From the NCBI RefSeq assembly GCF_002198095.1, contig NZ_NHMK01000009.1, positions 744,001-808,000 of the forward strand: 64,000 nucleotides of DNA, in the 5' to 3' direction. The first letter of the stretch is position 1; each line of letters begins with the position of its first letter. Made by a program: the position numbers and the translations under genes. The notes under the pieces are model-generated. The model was not told the origin of the DNA. It saw only the letters and a program-made list of their open reading frames with translations, and did no database searches. This DNA comes from Deinococcus indicus (lineage in GTDB: Bacteria; Deinococcota; Deinococci; Deinococcales; Deinococcaceae). Shown one piece after another: positions 1 to 12,951 of the stretch.

Positions 1-207
1 ACGCTGATCATCTGGGGTGAGCGGGACGTGCTGGTGCCGCTCGCAGTGGGGGAGTTGCTGCACGGCGCGATTGCCGGTTCCCGCCTGGAAGTGGTCGAGC
101 GGGCCGGGCACATCGTGATGGTGGACGCCCCGCAGCGATTTAACCGCCTGTTGCTGGACTTCATGGCGCAGGGCCCGGAAGGTCAGGGTACGGAGCGCCG
201 TGGCTGA
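1..207 (+). CDS. alpha/beta hydrolase, C-terminal fragment cut by window edge
   Basis: Reading from base 1 in frame 1 gives 68 codons ending in TGA at 205-207. The visible part has the end of an alpha/beta hydrolase fold: a strand followed by WGERD (the loop that carries the acid residue) and GHIVMVDAP, where the histidine would be the catalytic base. The start lies outside the window. The next gene begins at GTG 200 and overlaps it by 8 nt. It encodes a second protein of the same fold, so the two are probably co-transcribed and may be tandem paralogues. The substrate cannot be told from this fragment. Confidence 0.8.
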   Translation, partial: TLIIWGERDVLVPLAVGELLHGAIAGSRLEVVERAGHIVMVDAPQRFNRLLLDFMAQGPEGQGTERRG

Positions 208-949
208 CGGTCGTCCGCTGCTGCTGCCGGTGAACGGCCTGCTCACGCACGCCTGGATGCGCGGGGAGGGCCGCCCGCTGGTGATCGTGCCGGGCCTGGG
301 CTGCGCGTCGTGGATGTACGCCCGGCTGGCGCGCGAACTGGCGCGGGAACGCCGGGTGTTCGTGTACGACCCGCCGGGCCACGGCGCCAGCGAGGGCCGC
401 CGGGACTTCCCGGTGTGCATCTCGCACCTGACCGATCACCTCGCGGCGTGGCTGGAGGTCATGGACCTGGGCGGCGTGCCGCTGCTGGGCCACTCGCTGG
501 GGGGGGAGGTCGTCATCGATCTCGCCGCGCGTTACCCGACGCTGGTGTCGGCCCTGATCGCCTGCGCGCCCACCGGCATCCCGGAGAACCCCAGCGTTCG
601 GATGCAGCTGCTGCGGCTGCTGAGGGACCTGCCGCGCGAACGGCCGGGTCTGCTGGGGCCGGGCCTGCGCGCCTACCGCCGCAGTGGAGCGAGGCGGATG
701 CTGAAACTCGCCCGCGACCAGGAGGCCCACATGACCGGCCCGCTGCTGGGGCAGGTGCGGGTGCCGACCCTGCTGCTCGACGGCCGCGCCGACCCGGTCA
801 TCCGTTCCTGGACGGTCCGGCGGATTCAGCAGGACCTGCCGGACGCCGTCGTGCGTGAGGTGCCGGGCGCGCCGCACGGACTGACCGACACGCACCCCAG
901 GGCCGTGGCGAGCTTCACCCTGGACTTTCTGCGAAATCAGGGCCTCTGA
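200..949 (+). CDS. alpha/beta hydrolase
   Basis: The 249-residue product carries an early glycine-rich turn near residue 35, the nucleophile elbow GHSLGGE near residue 95 (Ser nucleophile), an acid loop DGRADPV near 195 and a late histidine in GAPHGLTD near 226, so a Ser-Asp-His triad is present. This is the general pattern of soluble esterases, lipases and related hydrolases. The substrate is not predictable. The GTG start overlaps the upstream hydrolase by 8 nt, which indicates one operon. A palindromic repeat and a terminator-like hairpin follow before the convergent aspS gene. Confidence 0.85.
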   Translation: MADGRPLLLPVNGLLTHAWMRGEGRPLVIVPGLGCASWMYARLARELARERRVFVYDPPGHGASEGRRDFPVCISHLTDHLAAWLEVMDLGGVPLLGHSLGGEVVIDLAARYPTLVSALIACAPTGIPENPSVRMQLLRLLRDLPRERPGLLGPGLRAYRRSGARRMLKLARDQEAHMTGPLLGQVRVPTLLLDGRADPVIRSWTVRRIQQDLPDAVVREVPGAPHGLTDTHPRAVASFTLDFLRNQGL

Positions 950-984
950 CGGGCAGGGGTTGGCTGATGGGCAATACCAGCCAA

Positions 985-1020
985 TACTTTCACGAATCCG
1001 GCAAATCGTGAATGATTTCA
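985..1020. repeat. TTCACGA/TCGTGAA palindromic intergenic repeat, copy A
   Basis: The inverted arms TTCACGA (989-995) and TCGTGAA (1006-1012) sit between the convergent hydrolase and aspS genes. The right arm continues as AATGATTTCAC and matches copy C at 22.3 kb almost base for base. This is one of four related copies in the window (also near 16.9, 22.3 and 33.3 kb). Its function is unknown. Confidence 0.7.
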
Positions 1021-1070
1021 CTTCGTGCTATGTACTGAGACACTCATGATCGCAAAACCAGACACAGCAA

Positions 1071-1096
1071 GGGGGGCCTCCATCCGAAGCCCCCTT
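1071..1096 (-). terminator. short G/C hairpin downstream of aspS
   Basis: The inverted repeat GGGGGC (1072-1077) and GCCCCC (1089-1094) is placed just after the aspS stop in a convergent gap. The stem is short and there is no clear T run on the minus strand, so this is a weak terminator call. Confidence 0.4.
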
Positions 1097-1111
1097 CTCA
1101 ATGCCGTGCGG

Positions 1112-4188
<3,077 letters not shown>

Positions 4189-4308
4189 AACCCGAGGAGT
4201 TTACAGCATTCCCCCCGGCCGCCCCCGCCGCGCCGCACGGCAAAAACAGCCAGTCACGCCCGCCGGATCATGGTCTGCGGGTCAGGCCCCGCTGCGCGGC
4301 AGGGGAGA

Positions 4309-4334
4309 GGGCGGTCCGTCGCGACGGACCGCCC
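4309..4334 (-). terminator. perfect 12-bp hairpin downstream of the lipoprotein gene
   Basis: GGGCGGTCCGTC (4309-4320) and its exact reverse complement (4323-4334) are separated by 2 nt. The hairpin lies 12 nt after the stop of the minus-strand lipoprotein gene and before the hisS start. It probably ends the lipoprotein transcript, although the T run on that strand is poor. Confidence 0.6.
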
Positions 4335-4346
4335 CCCAAGTAACCG

Positions 4347-4718
4347 TTACTGACGGACGCTGTACTGCAACCCGGTGGACTGCCGCCCCGCGACCTCCAC
4401 GAACAGCCAGCTCCCGCCGACCGGCGCGTCGGACGGGATGGTCAGCACGATCTCGCTGTCCGTCCAGGACCGCACCGCCGACGCCGGGAACAGGAACCCA
4501 CCCTGACCGCGTTCATCCGCACCCAGACGCACCCGGCCCGTGGACGGCCCACCCAGGTAACGGCCCTGCACGGTGAGAGTCCCGCCGCGCGCGGCCGACT
4601 CCGACACCTTGATCAACACGGGGGTGACCGTCACCATCCGCTCGGAACCCTGCTGGGCCGGCGCGCACGACGCCAGAACCCCCGACAACAGTAAAGAAGC
4701 AACCAAGAAACGACGCAT
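4347..4718 (-). CDS. small lipoprotein, possible IPT/TIG-like fold
   Basis: The 123-residue product has a charged start (MRRF), a hydrophobic stretch and a lipobox LASC, so Cys19 should be lipidated after signal peptidase II cleavage. The mature part is beta-rich. Its [21 protein letters not shown] stretch resembles an IPT/TIG domain (immunoglobulin-like), but that is only a resemblance. The ATG at 4718 is chosen because GGAGG lies 8 nt before it; a TTG two codons upstream would sit almost on the ribosome site. The promoter overlaps that of the divergent lipid kinase gene. The Lnt needed to finish lipoprotein maturation is encoded at 7.5-9 kb. Confidence 0.75.
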   Translation of the reverse strand: MRRFLVASLLLSGVLASCAPAQQGSERMVTVTPVLIKVSESAARGGTLTVQGRYLGGPSTGRVRLGADERGQGGFLFPASAVRSWTDSEIVLTIPSDAPVGGSWLFVEVAGRQSTGLQYSVRQ

Positions 4719-4739
4719 AGCCAAAGCCTCCGTACCGGC

Positions 4740-4747
4740 AGTCTAAT
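4740..4747. promoter_or_regulatory. overlapping divergent -10 boxes (lipoprotein / lipid kinase)
   Basis: On the plus strand TCTAAT (4742-4747) lies 7 nt before ATG 4755. On the minus strand TAGACT (4745-4740) lies about 7 nt before a likely start site that leaves a GGAGG ribosome site in front of ATG 4718. The two -10 boxes share four base pairs, so only one polymerase can use the site at a time. Confidence 0.5.
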
Positions 4748-4754
4748 GCATTTG

Positions 4755-5720
<966 letters not shown>

Positions 5721-5736
5721 ACTTACCGCCCCCCAC

Positions 5737-5770
5737 GACCGCCAGGGCATCTGTCCTGGCGGTCATTTAT
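5737..5770 (+). terminator. intrinsic terminator of the lipid kinase gene
   Basis: The perfect 10-bp stem GACCGCCAGG (5737-5746) and CCTGGCGGTC (5755-5764) is followed by ATTTAT, 16 nt after the stop codon. Confidence 0.85.
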
Positions 5771-5870
5771 CTAACTGGGAAAAACACCGTCCAGCACGGC
5801 CAAAAAACCACAAGCCCACAGGAAGGCCAGGAAGGGGCCAGCAACACACGCCGAGGGGTAAAGTACACTG

Positions 5871-6341
5871 GTGAGCCAGACCAGAACCTGCCGGATCTGC
5901 CGCCAAATCCGCCCAGACGGCGACTTCCCAAAGGACCGCCCCGACGGCAGCCGCCACCACCGCTGCCTGACGTGTCAGGCGACAGCCTACCGCCAACGCT
6001 ACCGGTCGGATTCCCGGCGACGCGCTCTGCAGATTGCCTACTCCATGAACGGATCAGTCCGGAGCAGATTCCCCGAATCACCAGATGTGGCAGCTGAACT
6101 ACTCGCCGGATTGATCCTGACTGCCGAAGCCTGCGCCTACTGCGGCCAGCCTAACGACGCAGAAGGTCGAGGCTTTCAACTCGACCATGTTCAACCGCTC
6201 AGTCAGGGTGGCGCACACGCTCTGGAGAATCTGGTGGTGGCCTGCGCCCGCTGTAACAGGGCCAAGTGGGATCAGAGCCTCGAAGAGTTTCATGGGTGGT
6301 TGGATCGCGTGGCGGCGTGGCGTCTGGCTCTGAACTCCTGA
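5871..6341 (+). CDS. HNH endonuclease with N-terminal Cys4 zinc motif
   Basis: The 156-residue protein has two parts. The N-terminus has CxxC pairs at Cys7/Cys10 and Cys32/Cys35, a zinc-ribbon-like motif. The C-terminus has an HNH nuclease fold: CAYC at 88-91, LDHVQPLSQGG with Asp105-His106 as the first H, Asn120, and CARC at 125-128 as the structural zinc site. Such proteins cut or nick DNA; whether this one serves restriction, a mobile element or repair is unknown. The GTG start is preceded by a weak GAGGGG. A TACACT box lies right against the GTG and may be coincidental. A tyrosine recombinase gene follows 67 nt later. Confidence 0.82.
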   Translation: MSQTRTCRICRQIRPDGDFPKDRPDGSRHHRCLTCQATAYRQRYRSDSRRRALQIAYSMNGSVRSRFPESPDVAAELLAGLILTAEACAYCGQPNDAEGRGFQLDHVQPLSQGGAHALENLVVACARCNRAKWDQSLEEFHGWLDRVAAWRLALNS

Positions 6342-6363
6342 GACGCATCCTCACTGTATGTTC

Positions 6364-6369
6364 TATAAT
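6364..6369 (+). promoter_or_regulatory. consensus -10 box before recombinase leader
   Basis: TATAAT is a full match to the consensus and ends 7 nt before ATG 6377, so transcription would begin on or next to that ATG. No good -35 box is visible. The real recombinase start lies 40 nt further on. Confidence 0.65.
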
Positions 6370-6376
6370 TTCACTT

Positions 6377-6412
6377 ATGAAACATAGAGCTGCGGCAACG
6401 GATCGACCATGA
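6377..6412 (+). CDS. putative 11-residue leaderless leader peptide
   Basis: ATG 6377 lies 7 nt after a perfect TATAAT, the spacing seen for leaderless genes in this window. It opens an 11-codon frame ([11 protein letters not shown]) whose TGA (6410-6412) overlaps the ATG of the recombinase gene in ATGA. The recombinase ATG has no convincing ribosome site of its own, so ribosomes finishing this peptide may re-start there. This is an inference from spacing alone; the peptide may have no role as such. Confidence 0.5.
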   Translation: MKHRAAATDRP

Positions 6413-7476
6413 CTCAGCAGGCCCTCGTCCTCGCCAGCCGCTGGAGCAACAGCGCCAACCGCCGCCGCGAAGGCCTGCGTGCCGCGCACGGACAGGACGC
6501 CGAGGTCCTCACGGACCTGCTCCTGACGTACATGCGCCTGAAATCCAGCCGGGGCGCCCGCACCAGCACCCTGACCCTCGACCACTACGCCGAGAGTCTG
6601 CGCCGCTTCCTGGCCTTCACCGGTCCCCCGGAATCGCCCACCCACGCGCTGAACCAGTTGAGTGCAGAGGATTTCGAGATGTGGCTCCTGACCATGCAGA
6701 GCGAAGGCCTGAGCGCCAGCAGCGTCAAACGGCACCTGTACGGCGTGCGGAACCTCATGCGCGCGCTCGTCTGGGCAGGCGTGCTGGATGCAGACCCCAG
6801 CGCGGGCGTCCGTCCGCCGTCCGAGACGACCGCTGCGCACTCCCGCAAGCGGGCCCTGGAAACCGATTACCTGACCCGCCTCCTGAAACTGCCGGCAGAG
6901 CTGCATCCGACCGCGCCGGGGCGCGCCGCCCGTGACACGTGCCTGCTCATGCTGGGCGGCGTACTGGGGTTACGCGCGGCGGAGATCGTCGGTCTGAACA
7001 CGACGGATGTGGACCTATCAGGCCGGGTGATCCGCGTACGAGGGAAAGGCGGTAAAGAACGGCTCGTGCCTCTTACCGGTAGCGTTCAGAACACCCTGAA
7101 AACCTGGATCTCGCTGCGCGGCTCCTTAGCCGATTCGAACGTGGCCGCTTTGAACCCGGACCAGCCCCTCTTGATCTCACTCACCCACCGTAACCTGGGC
7201 GGGCGACTGACCACCAAGGGGGGGCGGGACATCGCGGAGGCGTACTACAGGGCGCTGGGCCTGCCGCGTGAGATGTGGGGTCTGCACACCCTGCGGCGCA
7301 CAGCCGGAACGCAACTATACCGGGCGACGCGCGATCTGCATGTCGTCGCAGACGTCCTTGGGCACTCGTCTGTCAATACGTCCGCCATCTACGCGAAGAT
7401 GGATTCCCAGGTGCGCCGTGAAGCCCTTGAGGCCGCTGAGCGCCTCCGCAGTGAGTCTGCGGGGGCGGGGTCCTAG
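6409..7476 (+). CDS. tyrosine recombinase (Xer/integrase family)
   Basis: The 355-residue protein has an N-terminal SAM-like core-binding domain (about residues 30-125) and a C-terminal catalytic domain. The full active-site set is visible: Arg189 (GLRAAE), Lys213 in the RGKGGKE hairpin, His293 and Arg296 (HTLRR), His319 (LGHSS) and Tyr328, the nucleophile. The family cuts and rejoins DNA, as in chromosome dimer resolution or element integration. No dif or att site was recognised nearby, so XerC/XerD and integrase readings stay open. The stop TAG overlaps the TAG of the convergent lnt gene in CTAG. Confidence 0.88.
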   Translation: MTQQALVLASRWSNSANRRREGLRAAHGQDAEVLTDLLLTYMRLKSSRGARTSTLTLDHYAESLRRFLAFTGPPESPTHALNQLSAEDFEMWLLTMQSEGLSASSVKRHLYGVRNLMRALVWAGVLDADPSAGVRPPSETTAAHSRKRALETDYLTRLLKLPAELHPTAPGRAARDTCLLMLGGVLGLRAAEIVGLNTTDVDLSGRVIRVRGKGGKERLVPLTGSVQNTLKTWISLRGSLADSNVAALNPDQPLLISLTHRNLGGRLTTKGGRDIAEAYYRALGLPREMWGLHTLRRTAGTQLYRATRDLHVVADVLGHSSVNTSAIYAKMDSQVRREALEAAERLRSESAGAGS

Positions 7477-8993
7477 AACGCCCGTTCGCGGCGGGTGGTT
7501 CCGAAGATGATCATGCCGACGGCCAGCATCAGCGCGGGCCAGTCGCCGAGGCGCATGTAGGGGGTGGTGCCGGTCAGGAGTTTCGGGCGGACGTCGAGTG
7601 CCTGGAGGTCCTGGCCGCCCTGCGTGGTCTGGACGGGTTGGCCGAGGTCGTTGACGGTGCCGGCGACGCCCTGGTTGACGCTGCGCACGACCCAGCGGCG
7701 GGTTTCGATGGCGCGGACGCGGCCCATGTTGAAGTGCTGCTGGACGCCCCAGCCCTGGTACCAGCCGTCGTTGCTGGGGTTCACGAGGACCTGCGCGCCC
7801 CGGTTGGCCAGGGCGCGGGCGACCCAGGGGAAGACGCTGTCGTAGCAGATGTACGCGCCGTACAGCACGCCGTTCAGGGTGAGTGGTGTGGGGTTGGGGT
7901 TGGGGGTCATGCTGGGGAGCGTGAAGCCCAGCGAGGTTTCGATGAGGCGGTAGACAGGTCCGAGGATGGGCCGGAACGGGAATTCTTCGCCGAACGGGAC
8001 GAGGCGGGCCTTGGCGCTCATGCTCTGGATGGTGCCGCCCGCGTCGAGGCTGGCGACGGTGTTGAACTGCCGGTACGTGGCGGGTTGCCGGATGGGGTCC
8101 GGGCCGGGCGGGGTGAGTTGTTCGGAGCCGCCGACGCCGCTGATGCCGGGGCCGGGGAACGCGGGGATGGTCTGGCCGGGGGTGGGGCGGGTGCCGGGTG
8201 AGCTGATGGCACCTTCGCTCCAGACGATGACGCTGCCGGGTGGGCGGTTCAGGCTGGCGGTGGTCTGCGCGGCGAACTGTTCTTCCGGTGTGAGCTGTCC
8301 ACTGGCGCGGCCGAAGGCGTCGAAGGTGGTCCGCATGACGCGCATGGGTTGCTCGGGGCCTTCGCCGGGCGTGCGGGTGGCGCCGTAGCCGAGGGCGGCG
8401 GCCCAGGCGACGGCTGCCAGGATGGCGGGAAGGAGGGGGCGTCTCCCCTGCTGCTGGCGTCCGGTTTGCGGGCGGCCGGTCCAGGCGTCGGCGAGGCTGG
8501 CGGCGGTGAACGTGACCAGCACGCTTCCCAGGAGCACGCCGCCCAGGTCCGCGATCTGGATGGCGGGGCTGGGCAGCAGGGTGTACCCCAGGGTGGGCCA
8601 CGGGAACGCGAGCGGCCCCAGGAAGCGCAGCCATTCCAGGGTGACCCAGCCGCCCGCGAGTGCCCAGATGCGGCCGGTGGGCGTGCGGGTCAGTGTCACG
8701 GCGACGGCGGCCATGCCGGCCAGGAACGCGGCTTCCAGGGCGAACAGCACGACGACCAGGGGCGCCGCCCCGAGCAGCTGGTGCAGGAACGCGCCGAGCC
8801 ACCACAGGTGCAGCGCGAAGTAGCCGAACCCCGCCCAGAACAGGCGGGCCGTGACGCCCCGGCGGGTGGGTGCGGCGGCGGCGTGCGTGAGAATGGCGGC
8901 CAGCGGGAGGGCGCTCAGGAAACTCCAGGGGAGCGGCAGGCCGCACGCGGCGAGGGTCAGCCCGAGCAGGACGGAGAGGGCGGGGGTGGGCAT
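7473..8993 (-). CDS. lnt: apolipoprotein N-acyltransferase
   Basis: The 506-residue integral membrane protein adds the third acyl chain to the N-terminal cysteine of lipoproteins, the last step of their maturation. Several hydrophobic segments fill residues 1-205. A nitrilase-like domain follows with the catalytic triad Glu260 (WSEGA), Lys328 (KARLVPFGE) and Cys383 (YICYDS). [10 protein letters not shown] is also typical. The ATG at 8993 is chosen over ATG 9002 because TATCAT ends exactly 7 nt before it (leaderless). The gene is convergent with the recombinase. An Lnt fits a diderm-like envelope such as that of Deinococcus. Confidence 0.95.
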   Translation of the reverse strand: MPTPALSVLLGLTLAACGLPLPWSFLSALPLAAILTHAAAAPTRRGVTARLFWAGFGYFALHLWWLGAFLHQLLGAAPLVVVLFALEAAFLAGMAAVAVTLTRTPTGRIWALAGGWVTLEWLRFLGPLAFPWPTLGYTLLPSPAIQIADLGGVLLGSVLVTFTAASLADAWTGRPQTGRQQQGRRPLLPAILAAVAWAAALGYGATRTPGEGPEQPMRVMRTTFDAFGRASGQLTPEEQFAAQTTASLNRPPGSVIVWSEGAISSPGTRPTPGQTIPAFPGPGISGVGGSEQLTPPGPDPIRQPATYRQFNTVASLDAGGTIQSMSAKARLVPFGEEFPFRPILGPVYRLIETSLGFTLPSMTPNPNPTPLTLNGVLYGAYICYDSVFPWVARALANRGAQVLVNPSNDGWYQGWGVQQHFNMGRVRAIETRRWVVRSVNQGVAGTVNDLGQPVQTTQGGQDLQALDVRPKLLTGTTPYMRLGDWPALMLAVGMIIFGTTRRERAF

Positions 8994-9055
8994 CGTACCC
9001 ATGATAGGGGGGTTGCGGGGACGCCGGGCCGGTTTTGCTCTAGGATGGGGGCACC

Positions 9056-9760
9056 TTGCGACTGGCCTTCATCAGCGATCTTCATGGGAACATTCACGCC
9101 TTGACTGCGGTCAAGCGTTTTCTGTCGGAACATATTGTCAATCAGGTGATCGTGGTGGGTGATCTGGTCGGGTACGGCGCGAGTCCGGGGCCGGTCATCG
9201 ATTTCGTGAAACGTGAGGGCTGGGTGACGGGCCTGGGGTCCAGTGACATGCGCGTGGCGATGGAACTGGGGGACCGCGCGGACCGTAAGGGCGTGGCGGA
9301 TCAGGTGCTGGGCTGGACGAAGAAGATGCTGGCGCCCGAGCAGGTGGATTTCCTGCGGCGCCTGCCGCCGGGCGGGCGGATCGTGACGCCGATCGGGCGG
9401 GTGCGGTACTTTCACGGCAGTCCGCACGATCCGGAAGCGCGGCTGGACCTGATGGCGCAGGAGCGGGAGCTGGAGGCGCTGGCCGAGACGCTGGGCGCGC
9501 GGGTGGTCGTGGTGGGCGGGTCGCACGTGCCGTTCGTGCGGGTGGTCGGCGAGACGACGTTCGTGGATCCCGGCAGCGTGGGCCTGACCCTGAACCACGA
9601 GCCGGGTGCGGACGTGGCGATCGTGGACTGCGTGGGCCGGAAGCCGAAGGTGTCGTTGCACAAGGTCACGTACGATTTCGCGTCCAGTGCGTTCGACATC
9701 ATGGCGTGGAACCTGCCGCCCGTGATCGCGGACGTGATCCGCACCGGCCGCATGGGCTGA
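9056..9760 (+). CDS. metallophosphoesterase, YfcE/MJ0936-like
   Basis: The 234-residue protein begins with FISDLHGN, the first metal-binding motif (DxH) of calcineurin-type phosphoesterases. GDLVGYG (GDxxG), HGSPHDP and GGSHVPF (the terminal GHTH-like block, here GGSH) follow, with DPGSVG near residue 180. This order is the short prokaryotic YfcE-type family, which hydrolyses phosphodiesters with two metal ions. The natural substrate is unknown. The start is a TTG 9 nt after TAGGAT, so the mRNA is leaderless or nearly so. The spacing to lnt shows a divergent promoter pair. Confidence 0.85.
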   Translation: MRLAFISDLHGNIHALTAVKRFLSEHIVNQVIVVGDLVGYGASPGPVIDFVKREGWVTGLGSSDMRVAMELGDRADRKGVADQVLGWTKKMLAPEQVDFLRRLPPGGRIVTPIGRVRYFHGSPHDPEARLDLMAQERELEALAETLGARVVVVGGSHVPFVRVVGETTFVDPGSVGLTLNHEPGADVAIVDCVGRKPKVSLHKVTYDFASSAFDIMAWNLPPVIADVIRTGRMG

Positions 9761-9770
9761 AGCGCACAAA

Positions 9771-9810
9771 GGGAAGGCGGGGAACCCCAGGTGAGGTTCC
9801 CCGCCTTCCC
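9771..9810. terminator. bidirectional terminator, 16-bp stem
   Basis: GGGAAGGCGGGGAACC (9771-9786) and its reverse complement (9795-9810) form a perfect stem between two convergent genes (phosphoesterase and aminotransferase). Confidence 0.85.
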
Positions 9811-9823
9811 TGTACCAGTGCGT

Positions 9824-10972
9824 TCAGGCGGGAACGGGTTCCAGCGCGGCGTCGAAGCGCGCGGTCAGGCCCTGCACGCCCAGCAGGTCTTCCAGGGCGT
9901 TCATCAGGGCGCGGTAGGGGGCGGGGCGGGCCGTTTCGCCCATCAGACCCAGTCGCCAGATCAGGCCGGCGGTGGCGCCCAGGCCGCCCGTGACGCTGAT
10001 GTGCCGCTCCCGCAGCGCGCGGCGGACGCCGGCGTCGTCGAAGCCGTCCGGGAGGCGCAGGGCGAGGACGGTGGGCAGACGGTCTTCCGGGCGCTGCACG
10101 TAGGGCGTGAAGCCCAGTGGGGCCAGTGCCGTCTGGATAGCCTGCCCGACGTGCTGCACGCGGGCCTTGCGGGTCAGCATGCCCTCGTCCAGCGCGGCGC
10201 GCAGGGCGGCGTGCAGGGCGTAGTGCAGGTTGACGGGCACGGTGTGGTGGTAGGTGTGGTGTTCCCAGTAGTCGCGCAGGCCCTCGAAATCGCAGTACCA
10301 CAGCGGGGTGGGCGTGCGGCGGGCGTGGTAGCGGGCCAGGGCGCGGTCGCTGATGGCGACGGGCGCCAGTCCGGGCGGGGCGCTGAGGCATTTCTGCGCG
10401 CCGGTGTAGGCGTAGTCCACGCCCCACTCGGCCATGTGGAAGGGTTCCATGCCGGCGGTCGTGACGGCGTCCACGGTCAGCAGGGCGCCGTGCTGCCGGG
10501 CAATTCGCGCGATCTGCGGGACGGGGTTCAGGACGCCGGTGCTGGTCTCGCCGTGCACGACGGCGACCATCTGCACGCCGTCCATCTGCGCGGCCACGTC
10601 GTCGGGGTCGATGGCCTCGCCGAGGGGGGCGGTGACGAGGCGGACGTTCGCGCCGTATCGGGCGGCCATGTCGGCCATGCGGCGTCCGAACGAGCCGTTG
10701 GCGCACACCAGCACCTCGTCGCCGCTCTCGACGAGGTTGGCGAAGCCGGCTTCCATGCCGAGGCTGCCGGTCCCGGCGAGCAGGGCGGTGAAGGTGGTGT
10801 CGGTCGTGCCGTACATGGCGCGCAGGTCCGCCTGGATGTCGGTGTTCAGCGCGAAGATTTCGGGGTCCATGTGGCCGAGCATGGGGCGCATGAGGGCCTG
10901 CTGGGCGCGGGGGTGGATGGGGGTGGGGCCGGGCGTCAGCAGGACGTGCTCGGTGTAGGGGTCCTCGAACAT
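9824..10972 (-). CDS. class V aminotransferase (alanine-glyoxylate / serine-pyruvate type)
   Basis: The 382-residue PLP enzyme starts with [12 protein letters not shown], the N-terminal signature of the AGT/SPT family. GTGSLGMEA (phosphate-binding loop), VDAVTTAGM with Asp168 and [12 protein letters not shown] with Lys194, the PLP Schiff-base lysine, follow. Family members move amino groups between serine, alanine or aspartate and glyoxylate or pyruvate. Exact substrates cannot be read from the sequence. TAGGCT ends 6 nt before the ATG, so the mRNA is probably leaderless. The upstream 225 bp to the next gene is AT-rich and holds divergent promoters. Confidence 0.9.
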   Translation of the reverse strand: MFEDPYTEHVLLTPGPTPIHPRAQQALMRPMLGHMDPEIFALNTDIQADLRAMYGTTDTTFTALLAGTGSLGMEAGFANLVESGDEVLVCANGSFGRRMADMAARYGANVRLVTAPLGEAIDPDDVAAQMDGVQMVAVVHGETSTGVLNPVPQIARIARQHGALLTVDAVTTAGMEPFHMAEWGVDYAYTGAQKCLSAPPGLAPVAISDRALARYHARRTPTPLWYCDFEGLRDYWEHHTYHHTVPVNLHYALHAALRAALDEGMLTRKARVQHVGQAIQTALAPLGFTPYVQRPEDRLPTVLALRLPDGFDDAGVRRALRERHISVTGGLGATAGLIWRLGLMGETARPAPYRALMNALEDLLGVQGLTARFDAALEPVPA

Positions 10973-11197
10973 GCGGTCAGCCTAGCGCGGCGGTGCCTAT
11001 TTAGCAATCCTGTTGCGCTCATGTTTCCCTGACGATGTTATACAGGTGAATTATTGCGCTCTGATTGAGAATTCGCATCTATATTGCGTGTAATTCAGGT
11101 CAGGCCGGTTTTCTGTTGGGCTTGCGCCGCTCCTGCGGCAAGGCCGCGCCCGCACACCGTCACGTTCCGCGGCCAGCCAGCGTCTAGCATGTCCGGC

Positions 11198-11902
11198 ATG
11201 ACCAGCCACTCCACGCTGCGCGCCGTGCTGTTCGACCGCGACGACACCATCGCCTACACCGACCCCGGCGTGTACCGCGAGGCCGCCCTGTGGGCCGCGC
11301 AGACCTTCGGCCTCGACCCACACGAGGTCGGCGCCGGCATGCAGGCCCAGTGGCAGGCGCGGGCGTTCTCGTGGTGGCACCTGCGTACCCAGGCGCAGGA
11401 GGACGCCTTCTGGGACGAGTACAGCCTCGAACTGGCCCGGCGGCTGAACCTCACGCCCACGCAGGCGGCGCAACTTTCGGCCCGCTACCCGTACGAGGCG
11501 TTCATGAAACCCGTCCCGGACGCCCGCGCCGTCCTGGAAGGCCTGCGCGCCCGTGGCCTGCGCCTGGGCGTCCTGAGCAACACCCTCCCCAGCATCGACC
11601 GCACCCTGGCCTTCCTGGGCCTGAACGACCTGATCGACGCGGCCGTCGCCACCTGCACGGTCGGCATTCACAAACCCGAACCCGGCGCGTACCACGCCGC
11701 CGCGCAGGCCCTCGGCGTCCCGGCCGGCACGGTGCTGTTCATCGACGACAAGCAGGAGAACGTGGACGCCGCCCGCGCCGTCGGCATGCACGCCGCCCTG
11801 ATCGACCTGCGTGGCGACACGCCCGGCGCGCTGCGCCGCCTGGGCGAGGTGACCGGACTGGTAGACCGCATCGGCGTCGCCACGCCGACCGGAACCCGAT
11901 GA
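11198..11902 (+). CDS. HAD-superfamily hydrolase
   Basis: The 234-residue protein shows the HAD motifs in order: FDRDDT near residue 12 (nucleophile Asp and the second Asp two residues on), LGVLSNT near 125 (Thr/Ser motif II), a lysine in GIHKPEPGAYH and VLFIDDKQENVDAA (acidic motif IV). The first motif reads DRDDT instead of the usual DxDGT. Most relatives are small-molecule phosphatases. ATG 11198 is preferred because TAGCAT ends 7 nt before it; ATG 11189, which overlaps that box, is less likely. The stop overlaps the next gene in ATGA, so it is co-transcribed with the dipeptidase. Confidence 0.85.
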   Translation: MTSHSTLRAVLFDRDDTIAYTDPGVYREAALWAAQTFGLDPHEVGAGMQAQWQARAFSWWHLRTQAQEDAFWDEYSLELARRLNLTPTQAAQLSARYPYEAFMKPVPDARAVLEGLRARGLRLGVLSNTLPSIDRTLAFLGLNDLIDAAVATCTVGIHKPEPGAYHAAAQALGVPAGTVLFIDDKQENVDAARAVGMHAALIDLRGDTPGALRRLGEVTGLVDRIGVATPTGTR

Positions 11903-12909
11903 CCGACCCGCACCCGCCCGTCACGCACCTGATCGACGGGCACTTGGACCTCGGCATGAACCTGCTGGACGGCCGGGACCTGACCCTCCCGCTGGACGCC
12001 CTGCGAGCGGCCGATCCCGTCCCCGACCAGACGGCGACCGTGACCCTGCCGGAACTGCGCGCCGCGCGGGTCCGCGTGTGCTTCGGCACGCTGTTCGCCC
12101 TCCCGGCCAGCCCCGACACGCCCGGCGGGTACACCGACCACGCCGGCGCCCGCGCGCAGGCCCTGGCGCAACTGGACGCCTACCACCGCCTGCAGGACGC
12201 CGGGCACCTGACCCTCCTCACCTCGGCCGCCGGGGTGAAGGCGCACCTCGACTGCCCGGACGCGCCGCTGGGTGTGGTCCTGCTGATGGAGGGCGCCGAC
12301 CCCATCCGGGACGCCGCCGACCTGCCGTTCTGGGTCGAGCGGGGCGTGCGCGTCATCGGTCCCGCCTGGGGCCGCACCCGCTACGCCGGCGGCACCGACG
12401 CACCCGGACCGCTCACGCTCGCCGGGGTGGACCTCGTGACCGCCATGCGGGACCTGAACGTCACGCTGGACGCCTCGCACCTCGACGACCACGCCTTCTG
12501 GGACGCCGCGCAGATCGGCCCGCGACTGATCGCCACGCACGCCAACAGCCGCGCCCTGGTCCCCGGCAACCGCCACCTGACCGACGACATGGCCCGCGCC
12601 ATCGCCGCAGCGGACGGCGTGATCGGACTGGTCCTCCTGAACCGCTTCATCTGCCCGCTCCCGGAAGGCAGCCTGGACCGCGTGCCCCTGACCGCGCTGG
12701 CCGACCACGCCCGGCACTACGCCGACCTGATCGGCTGGGACCGCGTGGCCCTCGGCACCGACCTGGACGGAGGGTTCGGGGCCGAGAAGGCCCCCGCCGG
12801 TATCGACCGGTACGCGCACGTACCCCGAGTGCTGGACGAACTGCCCGCCGGGGTCCGTCAGAGCGTGGCGTGGGAGAACTGGGCGCGCTGGCTCACCACG
12901 CACCTGTAG
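11899..12909 (+). CDS. membrane-dipeptidase family (M19) metallopeptidase
   Basis: The 336-residue enzyme has the dinuclear zinc site of peptidase family M19: His15 and Asp17 in DGHLDLG, Glu131 in MEGAD, His194 in ASHLDD and His214 in THANSRAL, followed by GNRHLTDD and GTDLDGGFG. Family members cleave dipeptides, including ones with a D-residue at the C-terminal side. That would suit the last step of breaking L-Ala-L/D-Glu type murein peptides. The ATG overlaps the HAD stop by 4 nt. Two genes downstream, an NlpC/P60 endopeptidase and a dipeptide epimerase support a peptide-salvage role. No signal peptide is seen, so it is probably cytoplasmic. Confidence 0.92.
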   Translation: MTDPHPPVTHLIDGHLDLGMNLLDGRDLTLPLDALRAADPVPDQTATVTLPELRAARVRVCFGTLFALPASPDTPGGYTDHAGARAQALAQLDAYHRLQDAGHLTLLTSAAGVKAHLDCPDAPLGVVLLMEGADPIRDAADLPFWVERGVRVIGPAWGRTRYAGGTDAPGPLTLAGVDLVTAMRDLNVTLDASHLDDHAFWDAAQIGPRLIATHANSRALVPGNRHLTDDMARAIAAADGVIGLVLLNRFICPLPEGSLDRVPLTALADHARHYADLIGWDRVALGTDLDGGFGAEKAPAGIDRYAHVPRVLDELPAGVRQSVAWENWARWLTTHL

Positions 12910-12951
12910 CGCAGACTCCGAAATCGGCGCCCCTGCTCTACACTCGGCCGC

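Noticed and set aside
11041..11100. AT-rich stretch as a possible operator or small RNA
   Set aside because: ATTGCG recurs and the region is AT-rich, but no clean inverted repeat, terminator or start signal was found; it is most simply divergent promoter DNA.
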